Assembly: GCF_025699295.1 (NCBI RefSeq)
Contig: NZ_JAILWB010000010.1
Location: 1 to 64,000, forward strand
Origin: Hydrogenophaga sp.
GTDB lineage: Bacteria; Pseudomonadota; Gammaproteobacteria; Burkholderiales; Burkholderiaceae_C
Reading direction: 5' to 3'
DNA: 64,000 bases
The position numbers were made by a program, and so were the translations under genes. Positions 33,089-41,979 of this stretch are shown piece by piece. Under the pieces are notes generated by a model. It made no database searches. It worked only from the letters and a program-made list of their open reading frames with translations, and was not told where the DNA came from. Within the stretch, counting starts at the first letter, position 1. Each line of letters opens with the position of its first letter.

Positions 33089-35338
33089 ATGATGACCGAG
33101 GCCTACAACGGCACCCTTCAGCCCACCGCCGAGCAGGCGCACCCGGCCGCCAGTGCCGCTGCGGCCAGCTTTGCCGCGCTGCTGGGCAAGCTGGACTACC
33201 TCGGTCCGGCCGACATCGAGAGCATCCGCCTGGCCTACCGCTTCGCGGACGAGGCGCATCTGGGCCAGCTGCGCAAGAACGGCGACCCCTACATCACCCA
33301 CCCGATCGCGGTCGCTGCCCAGTGTGCCGAATGGAAGCTGGACGCGCAGGCCTTGATGGCGGCGCTGATGCACGACGCCATCGAGGACTGCGGCGTTACC
33401 AAGGAGGAGCTGGTGCAGCGTTTCGGCGCGCCGGTGGCAGAACTGGTGGACGGACTGACCAAGCTGGAGAAACTGGAGTTCGACACGCGCGAGCAGAACC
33501 AGGCCGAGTCGTTCCGCAAGATGCTGCTGGCCATGGCCAAGGATGTGCGCGTCATCCTGATCAAGCTCGCCGACCGCACCCACAACATGCGCACCATGGG
33601 CGACATGCCACGCTCGAAGTGGCAACGCATCAGCAGCGAAACGCTCGAGATCTATGCGCCGATCGCTCACCGCCTGGGCTTGAACTTCACCTACCGCGAG
33701 TTGCAGGATCTGGCGTTCCGCTTTCTGCACCCCTGGCGCTATGAGGTGCTGTCCAAGGCCTTGAACAAGTCACGCCACCGCCGCCGCGACCTGATTGCGC
33801 GCGTGCAGCGCGAGGTTGAGGCCGAGTTCGTCAGACATGGGATGTCGGTACGCATCATGGGCCGCGAGAAGACGCTCTACTCGGTCTACCGCAAGATGGA
33901 CAGCAAGCATCTGTCGTTTTCCCAGGTGACCGACATCTACGGATTTCGCATCGTCGTACCCGAACTGCCCGACTGCTACACCGGCATGGGTGTTCTGCAC
34001 CAGCTCTACAAGCCCCTGCCCGGCAAGTTCCGCGACTATGTCGCCATCCCCAAAGTCAATGGCTACCAATCGCTGCACACCACGCTGATTGGGCCCTTCG
34101 GAACCAACATCGAATTCCAGCTGCGCACCCATTCGATGGACGTGGTGGCGGAGTCCGGCGTCGCGGCACACTGGCTATACAAGGCCAGCGAGCCCAACAG
34201 TGACATGTCGCAACGCCTTGGGACGCAATGGCTGCAATCCCTGCTCGACATCCAGCAGGAAACGCGCGACGCGGCCGAGTTCTGGGACCACATCAAGATC
34301 GATCTCTTCCCTGACGCGGTCTACGTGTTCACGCCCAAGAGCAAGATCATGGCGCTGCCGCGCGGCGCCACCGTCATGGACTTCGCGTATGCCATCCACA
34401 GCGATGTCGGCAATCACACGGTGTCGGCCCGCATCAACGGCGAGCAGCGGCCGCTGCGCACCGAGCTGGCCAATGGCGACGTGGTCGAGATCGTCACCGC
34501 CGACCAGGCCGAGCCCAACCCGGCCTGGTTGTCCTTCGTCAAGACCGGGCGTGCGCGCTCCAAGATCCGACACCACCTGAAGACCGTGGCGCAGGAGAAG
34601 TCGCACGAGCTGGGCGAACGCATGCTCAGCCAGGCGCTGCGCTCCGAAGGGATTTCCACCCTGCCGGCCGAAGAAGGCGCGTACCAGGCACCATGGGAGA
34701 AATTGCTGCGGTTTACAGGCAACAAGACCCGTGACGAGCTGTTGTCCGACATCGGCATGGGCAAACGCATTGCCAGCATGGTGGGCAAGAAGCTCGCGGT
34801 GCTGCTGGCCGAAACTGGCCTCAAACCGGATGCCTTGTTGATCAGCACCGAGCGCTACGCCAGTGGACGCGACGAGGCGGTGTCACAGGGCGTGGTCACG
34901 CTGGACGGCAGCGAGGGCGTGTCGGTGCAGTACGCCCCGTGTTGCAAGCCGATTCCGGGCGACCGCATCGTCGGCTATCTGGGGCGTGGCGAAGGTCTGG
35001 TTGTGCACGCCGACGATTGCCCGGTCGGAAAACGCCTGCTGCATCGCGACGGCGAGCGTTTTCTGGAGGTCGAGTGGGCCGACGAACCCGTGCGCTCGTT
35101 CGACACCACGGTGGTGGTCACCGTCGCCAACGGCAAAGGGGTGCTTGCCCGCGTGGCGTCTAGCATCGCTGCGGTCGAGGCGGACATCACACACGTCGAC
35201 ATGGGCGACGAGCCCGCCCAGACCGCGACCGACATCCGCTTTCAGGTGGCCGTGCGAGACAGGCAGCACCTGGCCGACGTGCTGCGCAGTCTCAAACGCA
35301 CAACCTCGGTGATCAAGGCACAGCGTTGCAAGCCCTGA
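33089..35338 (+). CDS. spoT: Bifunctional (p)ppGpp synthetase/hydrolase (SpoT/Rel)
   Basis: 749 residues, a long RSH enzyme. HD hydrolase domain near residues 45-200 (THPIAVAAQCAEWKLDAQAL, then MHDAIEDC; IKLADRTHNMRTM), synthetase domain (YSVYRKMDSK; DIYGFRIVV; GYQSLHTTLIGP; about 230-370), TGS domain (VYVFTPKSKIMALPRGATVMD; about 410-470), a helical linker and a C-terminal ACT domain (VANGKGVLARVASSIA). Because the HD catalytic residues are present it should both make and degrade ppGpp. Start ATG 33089; the ATG at 33092 is equally possible. Confidence 0.96.
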   Translation: MMTEAYNGTLQPTAEQAHPAASAAAASFAALLGKLDYLGPADIESIRLAYRFADEAHLGQLRKNGDPYITHPIAVAAQCAEWKLDAQALMAALMHDAIEDCGVTKEELVQRFGAPVAELVDGLTKLEKLEFDTREQNQAESFRKMLLAMAKDVRVILIKLADRTHNMRTMGDMPRSKWQRISSETLEIYAPIAHRLGLNFTYRELQDLAFRFLHPWRYEVLSKALNKSRHRRRDLIARVQREVEAEFVRHGMSVRIMGREKTLYSVYRKMDSKHLSFSQVTDIYGFRIVVPELPDCYTGMGVLHQLYKPLPGKFRDYVAIPKVNGYQSLHTTLIGPFGTNIEFQLRTHSMDVVAESGVAAHWLYKASEPNSDMSQRLGTQWLQSLLDIQQETRDAAEFWDHIKIDLFPDAVYVFTPKSKIMALPRGATVMDFAYAIHSDVGNHTVSARINGEQRPLRTELANGDVVEIVTADQAEPNPAWLSFVKTGRARSKIRHHLKTVAQEKSHELGERMLSQALRSEGISTLPAEEGAYQAPWEKLLRFTGNKTRDELLSDIGMGKRIASMVGKKLAVLLAETGLKPDALLISTERYASGRDEAVSQGVVTLDGSEGVSVQYAPCCKPIPGDRIVGYLGRGEGLVVHADDCPVGKRLLHRDGERFLEVEWADEPVRSFDTTVVVTVANGKGVLARVASSIAAVEADITHVDMGDEPAQTATDIRFQVAVRDRQHLADVLRSLKRTTSVIKAQRCKP

Positions 35339-35346
35339 AGGTCCCC

Positions 35347-35925
35347 TCAGCGGTCAACGCCGCTGGCGGGCGCTGGATACCGCACTTCCAGCACTTCCAG
35401 TTCCTGCGTACCGCCGGGAACCACCAGGTGCACCACATCACCTACCCGGGCCTTGAGCAGCGCACGCGCCACGGGCGAGATCCAGCTGATCTGCCCCTGA
35501 GCGCTGTCAGCCTCGTCCACACCGCGGATGGTCACCGTAGTCTCCTGTCCAAGCCCATCGGCGTAGGTCACGGTGGCGCCGAAGAACACCTGATCGCCAC
35601 CGAAGTGCAGTGAAGAGTCCACCACTTCGGCAATTTCGAGTCGCCGCGTCAAAAAACGGATGCGCCGGTCAATTTCGCGCAGGCGCTTCTTGCCATAGAG
35701 GTAATCGCCATTTTCCGAACGGTCGCCGTTGCTGGCCGCCCAGTGCACGATCTCGACGATCTTCGGTCGTTCTTCATCCATGAGCGAGAACAGCTCGGCG
35801 CGCAGGCGCTCGTAGCCTGCGCGGGTGATGTAGTTCTTGCCACCCGGTGCGGGTGCCGCAGCCGCGACGCCGTCGTCGTCGTCTTCATCGCCCGCGTCGC
35901 TCTCGCGGGTGAATGCCTTGCTCAT
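35347..35925 (-). CDS. greB: Transcription elongation factor GreB
   Basis: 192 residues from ATG 35925. GreB rescues backtracked RNA polymerase by stimulating transcript cleavage. The coiled coil contains the catalytic acidic tip (SENGDYLYGKKRLREIDRR), and the C-terminal FKBP-like domain follows. It carries an unusual acidic N-terminal extension of about 30 residues (SDAGDEDDDDG). Two tRNA genes on the same strand lie upstream with a terminator between. Confidence 0.9.
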   Translation of the reverse strand: MSKAFTRESDAGDEDDDDGVAAAAPAPGGKNYITRAGYERLRAELFSLMDEERPKIVEIVHWAASNGDRSENGDYLYGKKRLREIDRRIRFLTRRLEIAEVVDSSLHFGGDQVFFGATVTYADGLGQETTVTIRGVDEADSAQGQISWISPVARALLKARVGDVVHLVVPGGTQELEVLEVRYPAPASGVDR

Positions 35926-35952
35926 GGGGCAGACCCTCGACAGAAAAGAAAA

Positions 35953-35977
35953 AACCCGCAGCTTGTGGCTGCGGGTT
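35953..35977 (-). terminator. Terminator between tRNA-Arg and greB
   Basis: AACCCGCAG stem with CTGCGGGTT and a 7-nt loop. Both flanks are A/T runs, and on the minus strand TTTTTTCTTTTC follows. It ends tRNA transcripts before greB. Confidence 0.75.
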
Positions 35978-35983
35978 TTCATA

Positions 35984-36060
35984 TGGTGCGGCTGGCAGGA
36001 TTCGAACCCACGACCCCTTGGTTCGTAGCCAAGTACTCTATCCAACTGAGCTACAGCCGC
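35984..36060 (-). tRNA. tRNA-Arg(ACG)
   Basis: 77 nt with encoded CCA. On the minus strand the acceptor GCGGCTG pairs with CAGCCGC, anticodon loop CTACGAA gives ACG, stem TTGG/CCAA, and the T arm reads GTGGG-TTCGAAT-CCTGC. It reads CGU, CGC and CGA after inosine modification. Confidence 0.97.
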
Positions 36061-36088
36061 GAAGCCTCGCATTGTAGCAGGATTTTTT

Positions 36089-36165
36089 TGGTAGGCCGTG
36101 TTGGACTTGAACCAACGACCAAAGGATTATGAGTCCTCTGCTCTAACCAACTGAGCTAACGGCCC
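36089..36165 (-). tRNA. tRNA with CAU anticodon, probably tRNA-Ile2
   Basis: 77 nt with encoded CCA. Anticodon loop CTCATAA (CAT), D arm AGCTCAGTTGGTTAGAGC, T arm GTTGG-TTCAAGT-CCAAC, acceptor GGGCCGT/ACGGCCT. The TTCAAGTCC T loop and GACTCATAATC anticodon arm resemble the Ile tRNA that TilS modifies to read AUA more than elongator Met tRNA. Simple software may call it Met. Confidence 0.93.
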
Positions 36166-36212
36166 GACCCGAAGGATTGTAGAGGTCGATGGCCGAGTGA
36201 TGGCCCACCGCT

Positions 36213-37232
36213 CTACTTGTGGTGGCTCAACGCATTGCCCACCAGTTTGGCGGTGACGTCCACGATCTGGATCATGCGTTCGTAGGACATGCGTTGCGGA
36301 CCGATCACGCCCAGCGTCCCGACCACATGCCCGTCAACTTCATAGGGCGCCGTCACCACCGAGAGGTCCTCGTAGGGCACGACCTGGCTCTCGCCGCCTA
36401 TGTAGATGCGCACCCCGTCTGCCTGCGTCGACACGTCAAGCAGGCGGATCAGTTGCGTCTTCTGCTCGAACAGATCAAACATGCGGCGCAGGTTGCCCAT
36501 GTCGCTCGAGAACTCGCTCACCGACAGCAGGTTGCGCTCCCCTGACACCACCACCTCGTCGCGCGCCTCGCCCTCCTCCGCACCGATGTTCACCGCGGCC
36601 TTCATGAGGTCGGCGATTTCACCGCGCAACGCGTCCACCTCAGTTCTGAGGCGTTCGCGCACCGCTTCCATGGTCAGTCCCGAGTAGTGCGCGTTCAGGA
36701 AGTTGGCCGCTTCCAGCAGCTGCGGCTGGGTGAAGTTGATCTGGGTGTGGATGATGCGGTTCTGCACATCGCCATCCGGAGAAACGATGATCACCAGCAC
36801 GCGCCGTTCGGACAGGCTGAGGAACTCGATGTGGCGGAACACCGACGCCCGGCGCGGCGCCATGACCACGCCCACGAACTGGGACAGGTTGGACAGCATC
36901 TGCGCGGCATTGCTGATGACGCGGTGCGGCTGCCCCGCCTCGATGCCGGGCGTGGCCATGTCGCTCATTGTGGGCAGGCTCTCGCGCCGCACGGTCAGCA
37001 TGGTGTCAACGAACAGGCGGTAGCCGCGCGCAGTGGGAATGCGCCCGGCCGAGGTGTGCGGACTGGCGATCAGTCCGAGCTCCTCGAGGTCGCTCATGAC
37101 GTTGCGGATGGTTGCCGGCGAGAGCTCCATGCCGGCCGCCTTGGCCAGCGTGCGCGATCCCACGGGCTGTCCGTCGGCGATGTAACGCTCGACGAGGGCT
37201 TTGAGCAGCAGCTTGGCGCGGTCATCCAACAT
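36213..37232 (-). CDS. hrcA: Heat-shock repressor HrcA
   Basis: 339 residues. HrcA represses groE/dnaK-type operons at CIRCE elements. An N-terminal winged helix ([20 protein letters not shown] and [20 protein letters not shown]) precedes the GAF-like central and dimerisation domains. No CIRCE sequence was noticed in the window. Divergent from nadK. Confidence 0.95.
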   Translation of the reverse strand: MLDDRAKLLLKALVERYIADGQPVGSRTLAKAAGMELSPATIRNVMSDLEELGLIASPHTSAGRIPTARGYRLFVDTMLTVRRESLPTMSDMATPGIEAGQPHRVISNAAQMLSNLSQFVGVVMAPRRASVFRHIEFLSLSERRVLVIIVSPDGDVQNRIIHTQINFTQPQLLEAANFLNAHYSGLTMEAVRERLRTEVDALRGEIADLMKAAVNIGAEEGEARDEVVVSGERNLLSVSEFSSDMGNLRRMFDLFEQKTQLIRLLDVSTQADGVRIYIGGESQVVPYEDLSVVTAPYEVDGHVVGTLGVIGPQRMSYERMIQIVDVTAKLVGNALSHHK

Positions 37233-37326
37233 GGCTTCATTCTACGGAGGTACGGTCCCTCGCAGGCCATTCGTTGCAAGGGTTTTGTGGCAATTCGCCG
37301 CGAGGAAGCTGTGTTGTAATTTCCGC

Positions 37327-38244
37327 ATGAGCCTGCCCCCTGACACCCGGTCCGCACCTTCCCGCTGGAGCCGGCCGCTGCGTTTTGCGCATGTCGCCAT
37401 CGTGGGCAAGTACCACGCACCGGGCGCACGCAGCGCGGTCGACGAGATCGCCCAGTTTCTGCACGGCGAGGGATGCGATGTGTCGCTGGAACAGGAAACC
37501 GCGGCCAACACCGGTCTGCAGCAGTACCCGGCGCTGGACGTGCCCGCGATCGGCCAGGCTTGCGACCTCGCGCTGGTGGTCGGCGGCGACGGCACGATGC
37601 TGGGCATAGGTCGCCAGCTGGCGCGCTACGGCGTGCCCCTGGTGGGCATCAACCAGGGCCGCCTGGGCTTCATCACCGATATTCCGTTCGACAGCTACGC
37701 CGACACGCTGCGACCCATGCTGCGCGGCGAGTTCGCCGAGGATGCCCGTGCCCTGATGGCCGCCACGGTCTGGCGCGACGGCCGCTGCGTGTTCGAGGCC
37801 ACGGCCCTCAACGACGTGGTCGTCAACCGCGGCGGCGTGGCCAGCATGATCGAGTTGCGGGTGGAGGTGGACGGCCATTTCGTGGCCAACCAGCGCGCCG
37901 ACGGCCTGATCATCGCCTCGCCCACGGGTTCCACGGCCTATGCCCTCTCGGCCGGCGGGCCGCTGCTGCACCCGGGCATCGGCGGCTGGGTGATGGTGCC
38001 GATCGCGCCGCACACGCTGTCCAACCGGCCGGTGGTGATTCCCTCACACAGCGAGATCGCGGTAGAGATCGTCTCGGGCCGCGACGCCAGCGCCAATTTC
38101 GACATGCAGTCGCTGACCAGCCTGCTGCACGGCGACCGCATCGTGGTGCGCCGCTCCGAGCACGCGCTGCGGCTGCTGCATCCGGTGGGCTGGAGTTACT
38201 TCGATACCTTGCGCAAGAAGCTGCACTGGAACGAAGGTACCTGA
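37327..38244 (+). CDS. nadK: NAD kinase
   Basis: 305 residues from ATG 37327. It phosphorylates NAD to NADP with ATP or polyphosphate. The GGDG motif (VVGGDGTML) and [19 protein letters not shown] are diagnostic. A 20-residue N-terminal lead before [10 protein letters not shown] is usual in this group. recN follows at 55 bp. Confidence 0.96.
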   Translation: MSLPPDTRSAPSRWSRPLRFAHVAIVGKYHAPGARSAVDEIAQFLHGEGCDVSLEQETAANTGLQQYPALDVPAIGQACDLALVVGGDGTMLGIGRQLARYGVPLVGINQGRLGFITDIPFDSYADTLRPMLRGEFAEDARALMAATVWRDGRCVFEATALNDVVVNRGGVASMIELRVEVDGHFVANQRADGLIIASPTGSTAYALSAGGPLLHPGIGGWVMVPIAPHTLSNRPVVIPSHSEIAVEIVSGRDASANFDMQSLTSLLHGDRIVVRRSEHALRLLHPVGWSYFDTLRKKLHWNEGT

Positions 38245-38299
38245 GCCACCGTTCAAAATACGGCCTGCCCATTTCTCACCTGCCGCACCGCCCACCTTC

Positions 38300-39943
38300 A
38301 TGAGCCTCAGACGCATCGTTTTGCGCGACTTCGTCATCGTGCAGTCCCTGGACCTGGAACTCGGCCGCGGTTTCGGCGTGCTGACCGGAGAAACGGGCGC
38401 CGGCAAGTCCATTCTGATCGACGCACTGCAACTGGCACTGGGCGCCCGCGCCGACAGCGGTGTGGTACGCGAAGGCGCGACCCGCTGCGACATCGCAGCG
38501 GAGTTCGACGTGCCGGCCTCGCTCTTGCCCTGGCTGGAAGCGCAAGGATTCCCTCTGGAGGAAAGCCTGCTGCTGCGCCGCACCGTCGACACCGATGGCC
38601 GCAGCCGGGCCTGGATCAACGGCAGCACGGCCACCGTAAGCCAGCTCAAGTCTCTGGCCGACGGGCTGGTGGACATTCACGGCCAGCATGCCTGGCAGAG
38701 CCTCACACGCGCCGACGCAGTGCGCGATCTGCTCGACGCCTATGCCGGCGTCGACACCGGCCCTGCCGCACGGGCCTGGACGCAATGGCGACAGCGACGC
38801 AAGGCACTGGACGCAGCCACCGAGAAACAGAACACGCTGCGGCAGGAAAGCGAGCGCCTGTCCTGGCAGATTGCCGAACTCGACAGGCTCGCACCCCAAG
38901 CCGGGGAATGGGAAGAGCTCAATGCGCGGCACGGGCGCCTGGCCAACGCCCAGGCCCTGCTTGACGCGGCGCAGACCGCCGCCAGCGCACTGGATGAAGA
39001 CGATGCCAATGCGGCGGCACTGATCCACCGAGCGCTCGCGGCGCTGCAGGCCCAGGCGCACATCGAACCGCGGTTCGCCAGCGCGATCGAAGCACTGGAC
39101 GCCGCGCTGGCCCAGGTGCAGGACACCGTGCACGACCTGCACCAGTACGGCCGCCACACTGAACAGGACCCCGGCGGCCTGGAAGCGCTCGACCTGCGTC
39201 TGTCGCAGTGGGTGTCGCTCGCGCGGCGCTTCCGCCGCACGCCCGAGGAGCTGGCGGAGACGCTGACGCAATGGAAGACCGAACTCGCCCAGGTCGACCA
39301 GGCGCTGGATATCGAGGCCCTGCAGCGCGCCGAGCAGGCGGACTGGAAAAGCTTCACCAGCGCACTGCAGGCGCTCACCAGGGAACGAAAGAAGGCCGCC
39401 CCGAAACTCTCCCGGGCCGTCACCGCCACCATGCAGACACTGGGCATGCAGGGTGGTGTGTTCGAAGTGGCCCTGCTCGCGCTGGAGGACCCCCAGGCCC
39501 ATGGGGCGGAACAGGTCGAGTTCCGTGTCGCCGGGCATGCTGGCGCCACACCCAAGCCGGTGGGCAAGGTGGCATCGGGCGGTGAACTCTCGCGCATCGC
39601 ACTGGCCATTTCCGTCGTCACCAGCCGTCTGGGGCAGGCGCCCACGCTGATCTTCGACGAGGTGGACGCGGGCATCGGTGGCGCGGTCGCGCACACCGTC
39701 GGTCAGCTGCTGCGCCAGCTCGGCCGGGACCGGCAGGTGCTCGCAGTGACCCATCTGCCCCAGGTCGCCGCCTGCGCCGACCATCACTTGCTCGTGAGCA
39801 AGCAGGCCACCGGCCACCAGACCCTGAGCACGGTCGAAGCCATCGCCACCGAGGCCCGCGTGCTCGAACTCGCGCGCATGCTGGGCGGTGGCGAGAGCTC
39901 CGAGATTTCCCTGGCCCACGCCCGCGAAATGCTGGACGCCTGA
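38300..39943 (+). CDS. recN: DNA repair protein RecN (SMC-like)
   Basis: 547 residues. An SMC-family ATPase for double-strand-break repair. N-terminal Walker A GETGAGKSILIDALQ, long coiled-coil arms in the middle, and C-terminal KVASGGELSRIALAI signature and Walker B LIFDEVDAGIGG. In E. coli recN is SOS-controlled; no LexA box was seen in the 55 bp upstream, so here it may depend on the nadK promoter. Confidence 0.96.
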   Translation: MSLRRIVLRDFVIVQSLDLELGRGFGVLTGETGAGKSILIDALQLALGARADSGVVREGATRCDIAAEFDVPASLLPWLEAQGFPLEESLLLRRTVDTDGRSRAWINGSTATVSQLKSLADGLVDIHGQHAWQSLTRADAVRDLLDAYAGVDTGPAARAWTQWRQRRKALDAATEKQNTLRQESERLSWQIAELDRLAPQAGEWEELNARHGRLANAQALLDAAQTAASALDEDDANAAALIHRALAALQAQAHIEPRFASAIEALDAALAQVQDTVHDLHQYGRHTEQDPGGLEALDLRLSQWVSLARRFRRTPEELAETLTQWKTELAQVDQALDIEALQRAEQADWKSFTSALQALTRERKKAAPKLSRAVTATMQTLGMQGGVFEVALLALEDPQAHGAEQVEFRVAGHAGATPKPVGKVASGGELSRIALAISVVTSRLGQAPTLIFDEVDAGIGGAVAHTVGQLLRQLGRDRQVLAVTHLPQVAACADHHLLVSKQATGHQTLSTVEAIATEARVLELARMLGGGESSEISLAHAREMLDA

Positions 39944-39958
39944 CCCGGTGCCGCAACC

Positions 39959-40885
39959 ATGACGACGCCACATACCGACCTGCCCCTTCAACTGGTCATC
40001 ATCACCGGCATGTCCGGCTCCGGCAAATCGGTCGCCATCACGGCACTGGAGGATGTGGGCTTCTATTGCGTCGACAACCTGCCGCCCGAACTGCTCGAAT
40101 CCTTCGTCGAGCTGGAGCAAAGCCACAACGCCCCAAAAGTGGCTATTGCCATGGATGTGCGCAGCGCTGCCTCCCTGCCCGGCCTGCCCCGCCGGCTCGC
40201 GCAACTGCAGCAGCGCGCCAAGCGGCCCATTCAGCTGACCACCGTGTTCCTCGATGCCACCACCGAGACCCTGGTACGCCGCTTCTCCGAAACCCGCCGC
40301 CTGCACCCGCTCTCACTCAGGCAGGCGCACGATCAGCACCAGGTCCTGACCGATGCCATCGAGCACGAACGCGAGTTGCTGGCGGAGCTGCGCGAGCAGG
40401 CGCTGGTGCTCGACACCAGCCTGATCCGGCCCGCGCGCCTGCGCAGCCAGATCAAGGACCTGCTGGGAGCCACGCAGGCGCCCATGACCCTGGTGTTCGA
40501 GTCCTTTGCCTTCAAGCGCGGCATCCCCATGGACGCCGATTTCGTGTTCGACGTGCGCATGCTGCCCAACCCGCACTACGAGCCCGAACTCAAACCCCTC
40601 ACCGGGCTGGACGCACCGGTGGCTCAATACCTTATGGCGCAGCCCGATGTCGTGCAGATGGCGCAGCAGATCACCACTTTCCTGCGCCACTGGCTGCCCC
40701 AGATGCTGCGCGACCACCGCAGCTATGTCACCGTGGCCATTGGTTGCACCGGTGGCCAGCACCGCTCTGTCTATCTGGTGGAGCGGCTCGCGAACGTCTT
40801 CGCCCAGGAATGGTCCACGCGGGTGCGTCATCGCGAAGATGAACACTGGCCCGGGCCAGCCAGTCACGCCGCCGATCCGACCTAA
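39959..40885 (+). CDS. rapZ: RNase adaptor protein RapZ (P-loop nucleotide-binding)
   Basis: 308 residues. Walker [12 protein letters not shown] at the N-terminus, [11 protein letters not shown] signature, and a C-terminal [19 protein letters not shown] block. RapZ-type proteins direct RNase E to small RNAs controlling amino-sugar synthesis in enterics; the role in betaproteobacteria is less clear. Its stop overlaps the end of the convergent mutY. Confidence 0.93.
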   Translation: MTTPHTDLPLQLVIITGMSGSGKSVAITALEDVGFYCVDNLPPELLESFVELEQSHNAPKVAIAMDVRSAASLPGLPRRLAQLQQRAKRPIQLTTVFLDATTETLVRRFSETRRLHPLSLRQAHDQHQVLTDAIEHERELLAELREQALVLDTSLIRPARLRSQIKDLLGATQAPMTLVFESFAFKRGIPMDADFVFDVRMLPNPHYEPELKPLTGLDAPVAQYLMAQPDVVQMAQQITTFLRHWLPQMLRDHRSYVTVAIGCTGGQHRSVYLVERLANVFAQEWSTRVRHREDEHWPGPASHAADPT

Positions 40886-41979
40886 ACCCGTGTCGAGAGC
40901 AGTTGTCGCACGGGCGCGGGGAGGCCGTGCGCGGCCAACGCCGTCGCTTCCACCCACTGCCCGGGCGGCAACCCCACTGTCCTGGCGGCCTCACCCAGAT
41001 CGAGCAACAGCGGATGCAACCGCAGCTCGCGGTGCGTCAGGCTGTGCGCCACGGGCTCCAGGGCCCGCAACTGTTCGCGCAACGGCGCCTCCAGCGAAGC
41101 CAGAAGGGTCGCCTCGTCGGCAAACACCGGCGGGCAGTACAGGCCGGCCCAGATGCCCACCGGTGGGCGGCGTTCCAGCCAGAAGCGGCGTTGCCCCCCT
41201 CCCGATGTGTCCTGCGCCACCAGCAACCACCATGTCTCGAAACGGCGCAGCACCCGCCGCGTCCTGACCGGATACCGCTGAGTCTGGCCCGACTCACGGG
41301 CGCGGCACACAGCCTGCACCGGACATTGTCCGCACTGGGGGCGGGTGCGCAGGCACACCGTGGCACCCAGGTCCATCAGCCCCTGGGTGTAGGCTGTCAT
41401 GTCACTGTGGGTGGGTGCGCGGGGCAGCAGCGCCTGGGCCAGCGACCAGAGCTCGCGCTGCGGGCCTGCATGTGCCAGATCGCCGTCGAATGCCAGCAGT
41501 CGGGACAGTACCCGCCGTACGTTGCCGTCGAGAATGGAGACGCGTTCGCCGTGGCAGAAGGCCGCGATGGCCGCAGCCGTGGAAGCGCCTATGCCCGGCA
41601 GGGCCTGCAGGCGTTCGGCCGTCTCGGGGAACACGCCACCATGCTCGCCCATCACCACCTGCGCGCACCGGTGCAGATTGCGCGCCCGGCTGTAGTAGCC
41701 CAGGCCGCTCCACAAGGCCATCACCTCATCGGCCGAGGCGCGGGCGAGGCTGGACACATCGGGAAAGCGCTCCAGGAAGCGGGGGTAGTAGGACAGGACC
41801 GTACCAACCTGGGTCTGCTGCAGCATCACCTCGGACAACCACACGCGATAGGGGTCGTGGGTGAGCTGCCAGGGCAAGCCGCTGCGCCCTTCCTGACGTT
41901 GCCACTCGATGAGCAGTGGAGCGAATCTTTCCGGCACCGCAAGGCCACCGGTGCGGGAGGGCGCCTCCGCGCGGCTCAT
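40882..41979 (-). CDS. mutY: A/G-specific adenine glycosylase MutY
   Basis: 365 residues. It removes A opposite 8-oxoguanine. Catalytic Glu in [11 protein letters not shown], helix-hairpin-helix [18 protein letters not shown], catalytic Asp in ILDGNVRRV, 4Fe-4S motif CX6CX2CX5C in the [19 protein letters not shown] segment, then a NUDIX-like C-terminal domain. The ATG overlaps the stop of the dynamin-like gene by 4 bp, so the two are co-translated. Confidence 0.96.
   Translation of the reverse strand: MSRAEAPSRTGGLAVPERFAPLLIEWQRQEGRSGLPWQLTHDPYRVWLSEVMLQQTQVGTVLSYYPRFLERFPDVSSLARASADEVMALWSGLGYYSRARNLHRCAQVVMGEHGGVFPETAERLQALPGIGASTAAAIAAFCHGERVSILDGNVRRVLSRLLAFDGDLAHAGPQRELWSLAQALLPRAPTHSDMTAYTQGLMDLGATVCLRTRPQCGQCPVQAVCRARESGQTQRYPVRTRRVLRRFETWWLLVAQDTSGGGQRRFWLERRPPVGIWAGLYCPPVFADEATLLASLEAPLREQLRALEPVAHSLTHRELRLHPLLLDLGEAARTVGLPPGQWVEATALAAHGLPAPVRQLLSTRV

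Noticed and set aside
36089..36165. Call as elongator tRNA-Met
   Set aside because: The anticodon CAT fits both, but arm sequences resemble the lysidine-modified tRNA-Ile2 more. Left as probable Ile2 with this alternative stated.
38276..40306. Long minus-strand open frame opposite recN and rapZ
   Set aside because: Shadow frame of high G+C content; recN and rapZ motifs on the plus strand are clear.
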